From: Amycolatopsis sp.
GTDB taxonomy: Bacteria; Actinomycetota; Actinomycetes; Mycobacteriales; Pseudonocardiaceae
Length of the DNA stretch: 64,000 nt
Reading direction: 5' to 3'
Assembly (NCBI RefSeq): GCF_025464955.1
Contig: NZ_JAODNM010000124.1
Location: forward strand, 186,001-250,000
Below are positions 17,057-25,536 of the stretch, in pieces; the stretch's first letter is position 1; the number at the start of each line of letters is the position of its first letter. The notes beneath the pieces were generated by a model. The model had not been told where the DNA came from. It ran no database searches and was given only the letters and a program-made list of their open reading frames with translations. The position numbers and the translations under genes were made by a program.

Positions 17057-18115
17057 CTACACCAGGTCCCAGGTGAGCGCGGTGCCCTTGGGGGCGTCCT
17101 GGCGGAAGGTGCGGCCGAGGACGTGCACGATGTCGCCGGGGGCCAGGCCGCCGGCCGGGCGGATCGAGCGGACGTTGCCGCGCGTGACCTCATCGCCGGC
17201 CCGGACGTCCTCGACGACGTACAGCGAGCGGCGGAAGCGGAGTCCTTCCTTCTCGCTTTCGCGCGGGCCGATCACGGCTGAGCCGAGAGCCTCCCAAGCG
17301 CGGTGGCTCTCGGTGACGAGCGAAGCCAGTTCGTGCGGCTCAAGGGAGAAGTCCGCGTCGACACCGCCATCACCGCGAGCGAGCGTGACGTGCTTCTCGA
17401 TCGCGACAGCGCCGAGCGCGACGGCGGCCAGCGGCGCACCGATGCCCGGAGTGTGATCCGACAGGCCGACGAGCGTGCCCGTGACACCCGCGAGCACAGG
17501 CAGCCCGCGAAGGTTGCTCTCCGACGGCGACGCGGGGTAGCTCGCCGTGCAGCCGAGCACGATCAGCTGGTCGTTGCCGGCCTCCCTGGCCGTCCGGACG
17601 GCCGCGTCGATCTCCGCGACGCTCGCCATACCGGTCGAAATGATCATCGGCTTGCCCGTGCGAGCACACAGCTCGACCAGCGGCAGGTCGACGATCTCCG
17701 AAGACGCGATCTTGTACGCGGGCACCCCCAGCGACTCGAGGAGTTCGACGGCCGTCGGGTCGAACGGGCTGGAAAACGCCTCCAGGCCGCGCTCGCGGGC
17801 CCGCGCGAAGATCGGCTCGTGCCACTCCCACGGCGTGTGCGCGCGCTCGTAGAGTTTGTACAGGTTTTCGCCGCCCCACAGCGAATGCGTGTCACCGATC
17901 CGGAAATCCGGGGTGTCGACGTCAATGGTGATCGTGTCCGGGCGGTAGGTCTGGAGCTTCACCGCGTGCGCGCCGGTTTCGGCGATCGCGTCGACGATGG
18001 CGAGCGCGCGGTCGAGTTCACCGTTGTGGTTGCCGGACATCTCCGCGATCACGAACGGCGGGTGTGCCGGGCCGATCAGGTGGGCGCCGATCCGGAGTTC
18101 TTTGCTGGCCGTCAT
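17057..18115 (-). CDS. pseI: PseI: pseudaminic acid synthase
   Basis: Condenses the 6-deoxy-diacetamido-altrose with phosphoenolpyruvate (NeuB family). The N-terminal barrel starts FVIAEMSGNHNGELDRALAI and includes AVKLQTYRPDTITID, LYKLYERAHTPWEWH and IEKHVTLARGDGG, all typical of PseI. The C-terminal ~60 residues form the SAF/antifreeze-like domain (VVEDVRAGDEVTRGNVRSIR). The ATG at 18115 overlaps the pseH stop by 4 bases (ATGA). The 352-residue length is normal. Confidence 0.93.
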   Translation of the reverse strand: MTASKELRIGAHLIGPAHPPFVIAEMSGNHNGELDRALAIVDAIAETGAHAVKLQTYRPDTITIDVDTPDFRIGDTHSLWGGENLYKLYERAHTPWEWHEPIFARARERGLEAFSSPFDPTAVELLESLGVPAYKIASSEIVDLPLVELCARTGKPMIISTGMASVAEIDAAVRTAREAGNDQLIVLGCTASYPASPSESNLRGLPVLAGVTGTLVGLSDHTPGIGAPLAAVALGAVAIEKHVTLARGDGGVDADFSLEPHELASLVTESHRAWEALGSAVIGPRESEKEGLRFRRSLYVVEDVRAGDEVTRGNVRSIRPAGGLAPGDIVHVLGRTFRQDAPKGTALTWDLV

Positions 18116-18654
18116 TTCGAGGTGGAACCCTTCCTGGTCTTCCGGTGGGCGGCGACCAACTCGGTCCACACGACGTCGCGCGGTTCGCCGTCCACCTCAC
18201 GAACATAGCGTCGTGTCTCGGTAAAGCCGAACCGCTGGTGCAGTTGGATCACCTGGATGTTCGACGCGAGCGTCGCCCCACCCAGGGTCTGGACGCCGAG
18301 CACGTCGAACGCGTAGTCGATCGCGTCGCCCTCCAGCCGCATCCACGCCGCCAGCAGGTTCTTGCCGAGGCCGTCGATGTCGAGGTAGAAGCCCCATTCG
18401 GCGCTTTTCGCTGCGGGATCGATGTCGCTGAAGAGCACCACGCCGGCGGGTACACCCCCCTCTGCGTAGATCAGCACGCGCCGGGTCGGGTTCTTGACCA
18501 CCGCGTCGAACCACGCCCGGTGCTCGGCGATGCCGATCTCGTGCGTGGTGAAGCTGACCTCGCGGACCTTGGGATGGTTGCGCCAGCGCCAGATCAGCTC
18601 GATGTCGGCTTCGGTGGCTTCACGCAACGACGCGATCACAACGGGTGGTGGCAT
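18112..18654 (-). CDS. pseH: PseH: UDP-4-amino-altrosamine N-acetyltransferase
   Basis: GNAT-fold enzyme that acetylates the C4 amine of the PseC product. It opens with LREATEADIELIWRWRNHPK, the pattern of PseH/RimJ-like enzymes, followed by FTTHEIGIAEHRAWF, the acetyl-CoA region around IDGLGKNLLAAWM and LHQRFGFTETRR. The product assignment rests on its coupling to pseI (4-base overlap) and on being the only missing step in the cluster. The neighbouring GNAT at 18688 could alternatively perform this step. Confidence 0.82.
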   Translation of the reverse strand: MPPPVVIASLREATEADIELIWRWRNHPKVREVSFTTHEIGIAEHRAWFDAVVKNPTRRVLIYAEGGVPAGVVLFSDIDPAAKSAEWGFYLDIDGLGKNLLAAWMRLEGDAIDYAFDVLGVQTLGGATLASNIQVIQLHQRFGFTETRRYVREVDGEPRDVVWTELVAAHRKTRKGSTSK

Positions 18655-18687
18655 CGGTGGTCGATCCTCCGGGGACGGTGGCCAGGG

Positions 18688-19161
18688 TCAGCTCAGGGTT
18701 TTGCGCAGCTGCCGAAACTCCCCCGCCGCGGGCACGTCGACGTAACCGGCGCGCTGGAAGAGCGCCGCCGAAGCCGCGTTGTCCCGATGGACACCGGCCA
18801 GGATGTACGCGGGACGCTGTCGCTGGGTAAGTATACGTTCACCCGCGGCGAGCATCGCGCCGGAAAGGCCGCGTCCGCGGTGCTTCGGAGCGACGGTGAT
18901 ACTGACTTCCCAGCTGTCGCCGCCGTTTTTGTGGTCACTGTTGTGGTCGAACCGGACGGTCCCCACCGGCTCGTTGTCCACCTCGACCACCAGCAGCAAC
19001 CTGGACGGCGACGCGAGCACGTCGCGAAGCCACCCCAAGTGCCGATCGAGCGGGATCAGCCCGGTCGTCCGCGAAACGACCCGGGTCTGCGGGTCATTTC
19101 GCCATTCGAGCAGGAGTTCAGCGTCCGACTCGGTGGCTTCGCGGGCAACTGGTGGAGCCAT
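18688..19161 (-). CDS. Second GNAT N-acetyltransferase of the pse cluster
   Basis: 157-residue GNAT acyltransferase related to PseH: AREATESDAELLLEWRNDPQ at the N-terminus, VAPKHRGRGLSGAML as the acyl-CoA pyrophosphate loop, and NAASAALFQRAGY at the end. It lies 33 bases upstream of pseH on the same strand, with pseH next in the direction of transcription. Since PseH already accounts for the pathway acetylation, this one may add a second or different acyl group to the nonulosonic acid. The substrate is not deducible. Confidence 0.75.
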   Translation of the reverse strand: MAPPVAREATESDAELLLEWRNDPQTRVVSRTTGLIPLDRHLGWLRDVLASPSRLLLVVEVDNEPVGTVRFDHNSDHKNGGDSWEVSITVAPKHRGRGLSGAMLAAGERILTQRQRPAYILAGVHRDNAASAALFQRAGYVDVPAAGEFRQLRKTLS

Positions 19162-19164
19162 GGC

Positions 19165-19590
19165 TCACGCCTCGACGGAGGCGCTCTCGCGGTCCTCGAG
19201 CTTGCGGAGCCTGTCCTCGTACCGCGCGATTCCGGCGAGGCGGACCCGGATCTGCGCGTGCTGGCGCTGGATCTCCTCGATCAGCGAACGCGACTCTGCC
19301 TGCTCCGCGGAGTCCGCCGACGGCGCGAGGCTGAGCTGCTCACGCAGGTCCTCGATCCGCGCGTCCTGCGCGGCGACGTGCGGCATCAGCCGGTCGAGCT
19401 CGTTGCGGGTCCAGTGCTGCTCGTCGTCCGCCTTCCGCAGGCTCTCTTCGATCAGCTCGAGCCGGCGGCGGTGGTCGACCGTGCAGTGCTCCTGCTCGCT
19501 CATCCGCGCGTCGAGCTCGCGCTGCCCCTCGGTGACCCGGAAGTCGACGAACCTGATGAGCCTGCCCAGCAGCAGTGATTTCGCAGTCAT
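19165..19590 (-). CDS. Coiled-coil protein of the pse cluster
   Basis: 141-residue soluble protein, almost entirely charged heptad-like helix (RRLELIEESLRKADDEQHWT, then RIEDLREQLSLAP). There is no signal peptide, membrane segment or known catalytic motif. The ATG at 19590 is chosen because sequence upstream in the frame is low quality. It lies 3 bases before the GNAT and 34 bases after the GT29-like gene, so it is probably part of the same transcript, perhaps as a scaffold for the glycan enzymes. That role is a guess. Confidence 0.7.
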   Translation of the reverse strand: MTAKSLLLGRLIRFVDFRVTEGQRELDARMSEQEHCTVDHRRRLELIEESLRKADDEQHWTRNELDRLMPHVAAQDARIEDLREQLSLAPSADSAEQAESRSLIEEIQRQHAQIRVRLAGIARYEDRLRKLEDRESASVEA

Positions 19591-19624
19591 GGAAACGGTC
19601 CTTAAGTAAATCGAGCGGGAAGGG

Positions 19625-20284
19625 TCAGCGCAGGAGATCGGTGTCGCCCGTTTTGGTCCATGAGTCCAGCAGCCTGCCCTCGGCGGCGATCTGATGCTCG
19701 GGACCGACGATGCAGGAGTCGCCGGCCGCATGCTCCCACGACGTCTGGTCGGGGTCGTCGATGAAGGAGAACCCGGTGAGCAGCAGGTTCGCCGTCGGGA
19801 ACGAGGTACGGGCGATCCACGCGGCCATCGTGCCGGTCGTGGACCACTTCGACTGCTCGCGGCTGGCCAGGCCCAGCGCGTCGGACAGCGGCAACGTCAC
19901 TTCGCGGTTGGACACCGGGACGAACCCGAGGTCCTCGGGCCACCAGGCCGGAATCGCTTCCGGCTCCCAGTGCAGCCGGCCGGGCTCGACCATCAGGTAG
20001 AGCCGCTTGCGGTAGTCGCGGAAAACGTACGGGGTGGCGCGCACGGCCCGGTTGAACACCACGACGTGCACCCGGCTGCCCACCACCTCGGGGCCGCCGG
20101 GCTCGTCGAGGACGAACCCGTTGACCCGGATCACCAGGTCGCAGGCGTCGACCGCCTTGGCGCGCTGCGGGTCCTCCGGCAGCGGCTGATTGCCGACGAC
20201 GGCGACCGAGCGGGGCTCCGGGCGGTCGGCGTAGGCCGCGAGCAGATTCACCATCAGGCTCGAAGCACCGGAAACTGCAGTCAT
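19625..20284 (-). CDS. GT29 sialyltransferase-like glycosyltransferase (putative nonulosonate transferase)
   Basis: 219-residue protein with sialyltransferase-like motifs. An L-type motif is at 26-57: SVAVVGN followed by DACDLVIRVNGF, resembling the animal and bacterial GT29 pattern VVGN....IDs.D.VIRxN. An S-type motif is at about 147-175 (STTGTMAAWIA, then LLLTGFSF). A final H/E pair is in GPEHQIAAEG (His197). Family members use CMP-activated nonulosonic acids, which is what the adjacent pse genes should make. No membrane anchor is seen. The ATG at 20284 has no clear ribosome site. Acceptor and donor are inferred from context. Confidence 0.6.
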   Translation of the reverse strand: MTAVSGASSLMVNLLAAYADRPEPRSVAVVGNQPLPEDPQRAKAVDACDLVIRVNGFVLDEPGGPEVVGSRVHVVVFNRAVRATPYVFRDYRKRLYLMVEPGRLHWEPEAIPAWWPEDLGFVPVSNREVTLPLSDALGLASREQSKWSTTGTMAAWIARTSFPTANLLLTGFSFIDDPDQTSWEHAAGDSCIVGPEHQIAAEGRLLDSWTKTGDTDLLR

Positions 20285-20399
20285 GAGGGGAGAAACTACC
20301 AGTACATCCCGGGCGTGCGGCGCGGTCGCGCGTGCTGACCGGCCGTGCTTGCTCGGGTACCCCCGAGCAGCGTTACGCACGTGGGTACCCTCGTATCTC
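20285..20399. promoter_or_regulatory. Divergent promoter region between GT29-like gene and wzm
   Basis: 115 bases separate the start of the minus-strand GT29-like/GNAT/pse transcript from the plus-strand exporter operon. Both transcripts must start here, although no clear -35/-10 pair was recognised. If the wzm start were instead the ATG at 20283, the two coding regions would touch. Confidence 0.4.
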
Positions 20400-21341
20400 G
20401 TGCACGCCACCAGCACGGTTCACGCGCCCAGCGAAGACTCTGCCACCGCCTCGGACACCGTTCCGCCGCGGTCGGACAGTAAGACTTTCGCGCGCGCGGT
20501 CGCCGACCTCAAAGACGGTTTCAACCGCCGGGAACTCTGGCTCCACCTGGGCTGGCAGGACATCAAGCAGCGTTATCGCCGCTCGGTGATCGGCCCGTTC
20601 TGGATCACCATCAGCCAGGGCATCACCGCGCTCGGCCTCGGGCTGTTGTATTCACAGCTGCTCGATACGTCGATTTCGACCTTTTTGCCGTATATCACCA
20701 CCGGTTTCATCGTGTGGAACTTCATCCTCGGCTGCGTGACCGAAGGCACCGAAACCTTCATCGCGAACGAAGGGCTGATAAAACATCTGCCCGCGCCGAT
20801 CACGATCTACGTGTTCCGCACGGTCTGGCGCCAGACGCTGATGCTCGCGCACAACTTCTTGATCTATCTCATCGTGGTCGTCGTGTTCTGGGGCGCCATC
20901 ACCAAGCACGGCTACACGATCAGCGCCGGCGGCACCCCGCAGCCGGGTCTGTCCTGGACGGCATTGCTCGCCATTCCGGGCTTCTTCCTGCTGGCGCTCA
21001 ACGCGGCCTGGCTGACCGTGGTCTTCGGCATCATCTCGACCCGCTTCCGCGACCTTCCCCAGGTGGTCAGCAGCCTGATCAACCTCGCGTTCTTCGCGAC
21101 GCCGATCGTCTGGTCGACCGATATCCTGGAGAAGAAGTTCGCCAACGCCGCCAGCTGGCGTGGTTACGTGGCCGAGCTGAACCCGCTTTACCACTACGTC
21201 CAGGTAGTGCGCGCACCGCTGATCGGCGCGGAGATCAACTGGCACAGCTGGGTGGTCGTCGGTGGGCTCACCGTCCTCGGCTGGAGCCTCGCGATGGTCG
21301 TCCTGCGCAACTACCGTTCCCGCGTCTCCTATTGGGTGTGA
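20400..21341 (+). CDS. wzm: Wzm: galactan ABC exporter, membrane subunit
   Basis: ABC-2-type polysaccharide export permease, like Rv3783/RfbD. The conserved amphipathic N-terminal segment RRELWLHLGWQDIKQRYRRS precedes six membrane helices (for example FILGCVTEGTETFIANEGLI between helices, LMLAHNFLIYLIVVVVFWGA, LTVVFGIISTRFRDLPQVVS), and the end ELNPLYHYVQVVRAPLIG is typical. It should carry lipid-linked galactan across the membrane with Wzt. The GTG at 20400 (VHATSTVHAP) gives 313 residues; an open frame back to 20283 adds unlikely arginine-rich sequence. Confidence 0.9.
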   Translation: MHATSTVHAPSEDSATASDTVPPRSDSKTFARAVADLKDGFNRRELWLHLGWQDIKQRYRRSVIGPFWITISQGITALGLGLLYSQLLDTSISTFLPYITTGFIVWNFILGCVTEGTETFIANEGLIKHLPAPITIYVFRTVWRQTLMLAHNFLIYLIVVVVFWGAITKHGYTISAGGTPQPGLSWTALLAIPGFFLLALNAAWLTVVFGIISTRFRDLPQVVSSLINLAFFATPIVWSTDILEKKFANAASWRGYVAELNPLYHYVQVVRAPLIGAEINWHSWVVVGGLTVLGWSLAMVVLRNYRSRVSYWV

Positions 21342-21347
21342 CAACAA

Positions 21348-22166
21348 ATGGTCAGCATTGATGTCTGGAACGCTTCGGTCGATTTCCCGATCTTCGACGC
21401 GAAGACGCGTTCACTGAAAAAGCGCGTGCTCGGCAAGGTCGGCGGCAAGATCGGCACCGAGAGCAAGGTGCCGGTGATCCAGGCCCTGCACGACGTGACG
21501 ATCTCGGTCAACGAAGGCGACCGCATCGGCCTGGTCGGCCACAACGGCGCCGGCAAGTCGACGCTGCTGCGCCTGCTGTCCGGAATCTACGAGCCCACCC
21601 GGGGATCCGCGCGGATCCGCGGCAAGGTCGCGCCGGTGTTCGACCTCGGGGTCGGCATGGACCAGGAGATCTCCGGCTACGAGAACATCATGATCCGGGG
21701 CCTGTACCTCGGCATGACCCGCAAGCAGATGACCAAACGAGTCGACGACATCGCGGACTTCACCGAGCTCGGTGACTACCTGTCGATGCCGCTGCGCACG
21801 TACTCCACCGGGATGCGCGTGCGGCTCGCGCTCGGCGTGGTCACCTCGATCGACCCGGAGATCCTGCTGCTCGACGAGGGCATCGGCGCGGTCGACGCGG
21901 CGTTCCTCAACAAGGCCCGTGACCGCCTCAAGGACCTCGTCAAGCGGTCCGGTCTGCTCGTCTTCGCCAGCCACTCCGACGAGCTGCTCATCGAGATGTG
22001 CAACTCGGCGATCTGGATGGACGAAGGCCGCGTCAAGCAGCACGGTTCGCTGCGAGAGGTCCTCACCGCGTACAAGGGCCGCGACCCGTTCGAGAACATG
22101 AGCCAGGAGGCGATCGAGCGGCTCGGCCTCTCCGCTCAGACCGCCGCGCCGAACGGCGGGGTGTGA
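21348..22166 (+). CDS. wzt: Wzt: galactan ABC exporter, ATPase subunit
   Basis: 272-residue ABC ATPase paired with Wzm. Walker A is GHNGAGKST, the signature region reads TYSTGMRVRLALG, Walker B is ILLLDEGIGAVD, and the switch histidine is in VFASHSD. The N-terminal segment with DFPIF and SLKKR is typical of polysaccharide-export ATPases. It lacks the C-terminal carbohydrate-binding domain of longer O-antigen Wzt proteins, like the mycobacterial protein Rv3781. The gene follows wzm by 6 bases and is followed by glfT1 with a 1-base gap, so this is one operon. Confidence 0.93.
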   Translation: MVSIDVWNASVDFPIFDAKTRSLKKRVLGKVGGKIGTESKVPVIQALHDVTISVNEGDRIGLVGHNGAGKSTLLRLLSGIYEPTRGSARIRGKVAPVFDLGVGMDQEISGYENIMIRGLYLGMTRKQMTKRVDDIADFTELGDYLSMPLRTYSTGMRVRLALGVVTSIDPEILLLDEGIGAVDAAFLNKARDRLKDLVKRSGLLVFASHSDELLIEMCNSAIWMDEGRVKQHGSLREVLTAYKGRDPFENMSQEAIERLGLSAQTAAPNGGV

Positions 22167-22167
22167 C

Positions 22168-23076
22168 GTGAGCGGCGAGGCGATGGCCGCGGGTTCGGTG
22201 GTCGGCGTGGTGGTCACCATGAACCGGCGGGAGCAGCTCGCGGACTCGTTGAAGATCATCGCCGCGCAGACGCACTCGGTCGACCACCTCATCGTCGTCG
22301 ACAACGGGCCCGAGCAGTCCGCGAGCGACGTCGTCAGCGGTTATCCGCTGCCGCACACGTACATCGCCTCGCACCGCAACCTCGGCGGTGCGGGCGGGTT
22401 CGCGCTCGGCATGCTGCACGCGCTGGCGATGGGCGCGGACTGGGTCTGGCTCGCCGACGACGACGGCAGGCCCGGTGACGAGAACGTGCTGTCGATCCTG
22501 TTGTCCGAAGCGGAAAAGCGCGACCTCGCCGAGATCTCGCCGATGGTGGTCAACATCGACACCCCGGACAAGCTCGCCTTCCCGTTGCGCCGCGGGCTGA
22601 CGTGGAAGCGTTCGTCCGAGGAGCTGGGCGTGGACTTCCTGCCCGGCATCGCCTCGCTGATGAACGGCGCGCTGTTCCGTGCGTCCACTTTGGACGTCGT
22701 CGGCGTGCCGGACCTCCGGCTGTTCCTGCGCGGCGACGAGGTCGAGCTGCACCGCCGCCTGGTGCGGTCGGGGCTGCCGTTCGGGACCTCGCTCAAGACG
22801 ACGTACCTGCACCCGGACGGCTCGGACGAGTTCAAGCCGATGCTGGGCGGCCGGTTCCACGCGCAAGACCCGGAAAACGAGTTCAAGCGCTACTACACCT
22901 ACCGCAACCGCGGATACCTGCTGTCGCAGCCGGGCATGCGCAAGATCGGCGCGCTCGAAGTGCTGCGCTTCGGCCTGTACTTCGTCGGCGTCAAGCGTGA
23001 TCCCAAGGCGTTCCTGCAGTGGCTGAAGCTGGTCCGACAGGGCCGCAACGAAAAGTTCTTCCGCTTCTCCAAGTAA
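22168..23076 (+). CDS. glfT1: GlfT1: initiating galactofuranosyltransferase
   Basis: GT2 enzyme that adds the first galactofuranose residues to the decaprenyl-linked GlcNAc-rhamnose primer. The family features are VVVTMNRREQLADSLKII, the donor-binding SHRNLGGAGGF, the metal motif ADDDGRP, and LRGDEVELHRRLVRSG with HPDGSDE. The length (302 residues) and gene order wzm-wzt-glfT1 match Rv3783-Rv3781-Rv3782. The GTG start at 22168 directly follows the wzt stop. Confidence 0.92.
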   Translation: MSGEAMAAGSVVGVVVTMNRREQLADSLKIIAAQTHSVDHLIVVDNGPEQSASDVVSGYPLPHTYIASHRNLGGAGGFALGMLHALAMGADWVWLADDDGRPGDENVLSILLSEAEKRDLAEISPMVVNIDTPDKLAFPLRRGLTWKRSSEELGVDFLPGIASLMNGALFRASTLDVVGVPDLRLFLRGDEVELHRRLVRSGLPFGTSLKTTYLHPDGSDEFKPMLGGRFHAQDPENEFKRYYTYRNRGYLLSQPGMRKIGALEVLRFGLYFVGVKRDPKAFLQWLKLVRQGRNEKFFRFSK

Positions 23077-23094
23077 ACCGGTGCCACGCTGAAG

Positions 23095-25401
23095 ATGACA
23101 GAGCACAATGCCACCTTGCGCTCTGCCGAGCCACCCGTCGAACCCACGGCCCAGTCGCGGCCGTGGGTTCCGGCGTTGTGGACCGGCGTCGGTCTGGTCT
23201 GGGCATTCGCACTGGTGGTGACCGGTTCCCCGCTCGGTGACGTCGTGCTGTGGTTCGTCGCGGCAGTGCTCGGGGTGCTGCTGCCCGGGGTCGCACTGGT
23301 CCGCGCGGTGCGTCCCGGGCGTGCCGCCCTGATCGAAGACGTCGGCTGGGGCATTCCGGCCGGTTTCCTCGTCGCGATCGCGGGCTGGGCCGTGGGCGCA
23401 GCGCTCCCCTGGGCTCCGCCTCCGTGGCTGTTCGGGCCGCTGGTCGTCGCGGCGCTGTTCGCCATCCCCGCTGCCCGGCCACGGCTGCTCGCGCGCCCGG
23501 GTCCTGGCTGGGGCCTGCGTCCGAACCTCGTGCTCTGCGCCGTCATGCTGGTCGTGGTCGCTTGGATGACCGTGGACTTCCTGCGGCTCAACCCGGTCGA
23601 TCCGGGAGCGGCCGGCAGTTTCTCCTACCCCGACGGAATTTTCCAGCTGTCGTTGGTGGGCGAGCTCCGGCATTCGCTGGTCGTGACCTACCCGATGGTC
23701 GCGGGCGAGCCGTACTCGTACCACTGGTTCGGCCACGCGGTACTCGCCCACCTGCTCAGCGGCGGAGTGTCGCCGTTCGACGCGGTGGTCCGGCTCGCGC
23801 CGTCGACGCTGATGCCCGCGACCGTGCTCACCGCGGCCGTGGTGGCCCGCGGGGTCGCCGGGCGCGTGTCCGCCGGACCGCTCGCGGCGGTGCTGCTCGG
23901 CGCGCTGGGGACCACGGTGGCGACGCAGAGCCCGGATGGGCAGTCCCAGGCCGTGATCCAGACGTACTGGTGGGCCAGTATCACCACGGTGTTCGGCTGG
24001 ATCGCGAGCCTCGCCGTGGCCGGTTGCGCCGTCGCCGTCCTCCGGAGCCGCGCGAACCCGGACGTCCCGACATGGCTGCTCGTACCGTTTCTGCTCTTCG
24101 CGGCGGGCGCGAAGTCGTCGGCCGTGCCCGTGCTGCTCGGCGGTGCCGCGCTCGCGATGGTCGCGCTGCTCATCACCCGGCAGCGGGTCCGTGCGGGTGT
24201 GCTGGTGCTCGCCGCTACCGCCGCCACCCTCGGCGCAGCCACGCTCACGGTGTACAGCGGCGGCAGTTCGGGTCTGCATGTCGACGTCTTCGGCGGCCTG
24301 GTGCGCAACGCCGGACGGCTGTTTCCCGGCCTCACCACGCCGAAGTCCGACGGCCTCGCACTGACGTTGCCCGGTGTACCGGTCACAGCCGTGCTGGTGA
24401 CGGCGGTCCTGCTGTACGTCCCGCTGCTGCCGCGCCTGATCGGGTTCGTGTTCCTGGCGCGCTGGGAACGCCGTGACCCGGCGACGTGGTTCTTCGCCGG
24501 GATCGTGCTCGCCGGCGCGGGGGCGACTCTGGTGTTCCGGCATCCGGGCGAAAGCGAAGGTTTCTTCCTGCTGTCCGCGTATCCGCTCGGCGTGGTGGGC
24601 TCGGCGTGGGGTCTGGCAAGGGCGGCGGACCACGTCCGCAAACTGCCGTGGGTCCGGACAGCGCTGGCGGGGGCCGCGGCCGGGGCCGTGGCGTCGACCG
24701 TGATCGCGTTCGGCCTGCCGACGGACTGGACGCCCTCCTTCCGGCACGACCTGGAGCCTCTGGGCTTGCTCATCGTCGGCCTGGCGGTGGCGTTCGCCGC
24801 GGCTTGGGTTGTGCGGCGCGCTTCACGACGGTTCGTCGCCGTGGCCGCGGTCGGCGCGGTGCTCGGCACCGGGCTGCTGAGCACCGCGTTCTACGCGACG
24901 GCTTCGGTTACGACGTACAGCCAGATCGCGACCACCAGCCCAGGAAGCCTGCTGGTGACCCGCGACGGCCTGACGAGCGGGCACTGGCTCGACGAGCACG
25001 CCGGCCCCCACGACATCCTTGCCGCGAACCACTTGTGTACGCAGACCGGCGGCGCTCAGCCGATAACTCCCTGCCAGGCCAAGGCTTTCACCCTGTCCGC
25101 GTTGTCCGGCCGGACCATCGACGTCGGCGGCTGGGCCTACGCGTCACGCAATCTGGGCACCGCCTGGGACGCACCTCAGCACTGGACCGACCAGCCGTTC
25201 TGGGACCAGGCAAGGCTTACCCGCGAACAGACGGCGTTCAGCGCACCGACGTCCACCCTTCTCGACGGCCTCTACCGCGACGGCGTCCGCTGGCTCGTGG
25301 CCGACTCCCTAGGCACCCCGGCCGACACGACGTCCCTCGACAGGCTCGCCATCCGACGGCTTTCCTTGCCCACCATCACCATCTGGCAGCTACGCGGGTA
25401 A
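23095..25401 (+). CDS. Large polytopic membrane protein, GT-C-like
   Basis: 768-residue integral membrane protein with about 12 hydrophobic segments, then an extracellular C-terminal region of ~140 residues (HWLDEHAGPHDILAANHLC and following). An early loop holds YPDGIFQLSLVGELRHS, with an acidic residue placed as in GT-C lipid-phosphosugar transferases. It follows glfT1 by 18 bases, so it should act on the exported galactan. The mycobacterial region has a GT-C protein (Rv3779) reported to transfer galactosamine to arabinogalactan; whether this is its counterpart is only an inference. ATG at 23095. Confidence 0.65.
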   Translation: MTEHNATLRSAEPPVEPTAQSRPWVPALWTGVGLVWAFALVVTGSPLGDVVLWFVAAVLGVLLPGVALVRAVRPGRAALIEDVGWGIPAGFLVAIAGWAVGAALPWAPPPWLFGPLVVAALFAIPAARPRLLARPGPGWGLRPNLVLCAVMLVVVAWMTVDFLRLNPVDPGAAGSFSYPDGIFQLSLVGELRHSLVVTYPMVAGEPYSYHWFGHAVLAHLLSGGVSPFDAVVRLAPSTLMPATVLTAAVVARGVAGRVSAGPLAAVLLGALGTTVATQSPDGQSQAVIQTYWWASITTVFGWIASLAVAGCAVAVLRSRANPDVPTWLLVPFLLFAAGAKSSAVPVLLGGAALAMVALLITRQRVRAGVLVLAATAATLGAATLTVYSGGSSGLHVDVFGGLVRNAGRLFPGLTTPKSDGLALTLPGVPVTAVLVTAVLLYVPLLPRLIGFVFLARWERRDPATWFFAGIVLAGAGATLVFRHPGESEGFFLLSAYPLGVVGSAWGLARAADHVRKLPWVRTALAGAAAGAVASTVIAFGLPTDWTPSFRHDLEPLGLLIVGLAVAFAAAWVVRRASRRFVAVAAVGAVLGTGLLSTAFYATASVTTYSQIATTSPGSLLVTRDGLTSGHWLDEHAGPHDILAANHLCTQTGGAQPITPCQAKAFTLSALSGRTIDVGGWAYASRNLGTAWDAPQHWTDQPFWDQARLTREQTAFSAPTSTLLDGLYRDGVRWLVADSLGTPADTTSLDRLAIRRLSLPTITIWQLRG

Positions 25402-25437
25402 TTGCGCCGCGGGCATAGGTGCTCCCTTGGGTGGTGC

Positions 25438-25536
25438 AAACAGCTCACGTACGACGCACTCGATGAGGGAGAATCACGGGAGTTCCTTGCACAACTCGCA
25501 AGTGACTACGACCAGCCCGGCGAAGGAGCTCCCTGA
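25438..25536 (+). pseudogene. Remnant of an XRE-type regulator C-terminus
   Basis: The frame ending in the TGA at 25534-25536 reads LTYDALDEGESREFLAQLAS and DYDQPGEGAP, resembling the C-terminal end of XRE/DUF5753 regulators that usually precede DUF397 genes. The HTH part is missing: the frame runs back into the stop of the membrane-protein gene. The stop overlaps the DUF397 start (TGATG) as in intact pairs. Read as a deletion remnant; short and therefore uncertain. Confidence 0.4.

Noticed and set aside
17057..18115. Sialic or legionaminic acid synthase instead of PseI
   Set aside because: The cluster has PseB, PseC, PseG and PseH types, and the sequence (TPWEWH, LQTYRPDT) matches PseI; legionaminic pathway genes are absent.
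22063..24747. 894-codon minus-strand open frame opposite glfT1 and the membrane protein
   Set aside because: Very rich in R, G, H and Q with no domain; the plus-strand genes have clear families and transmembrane patterns.
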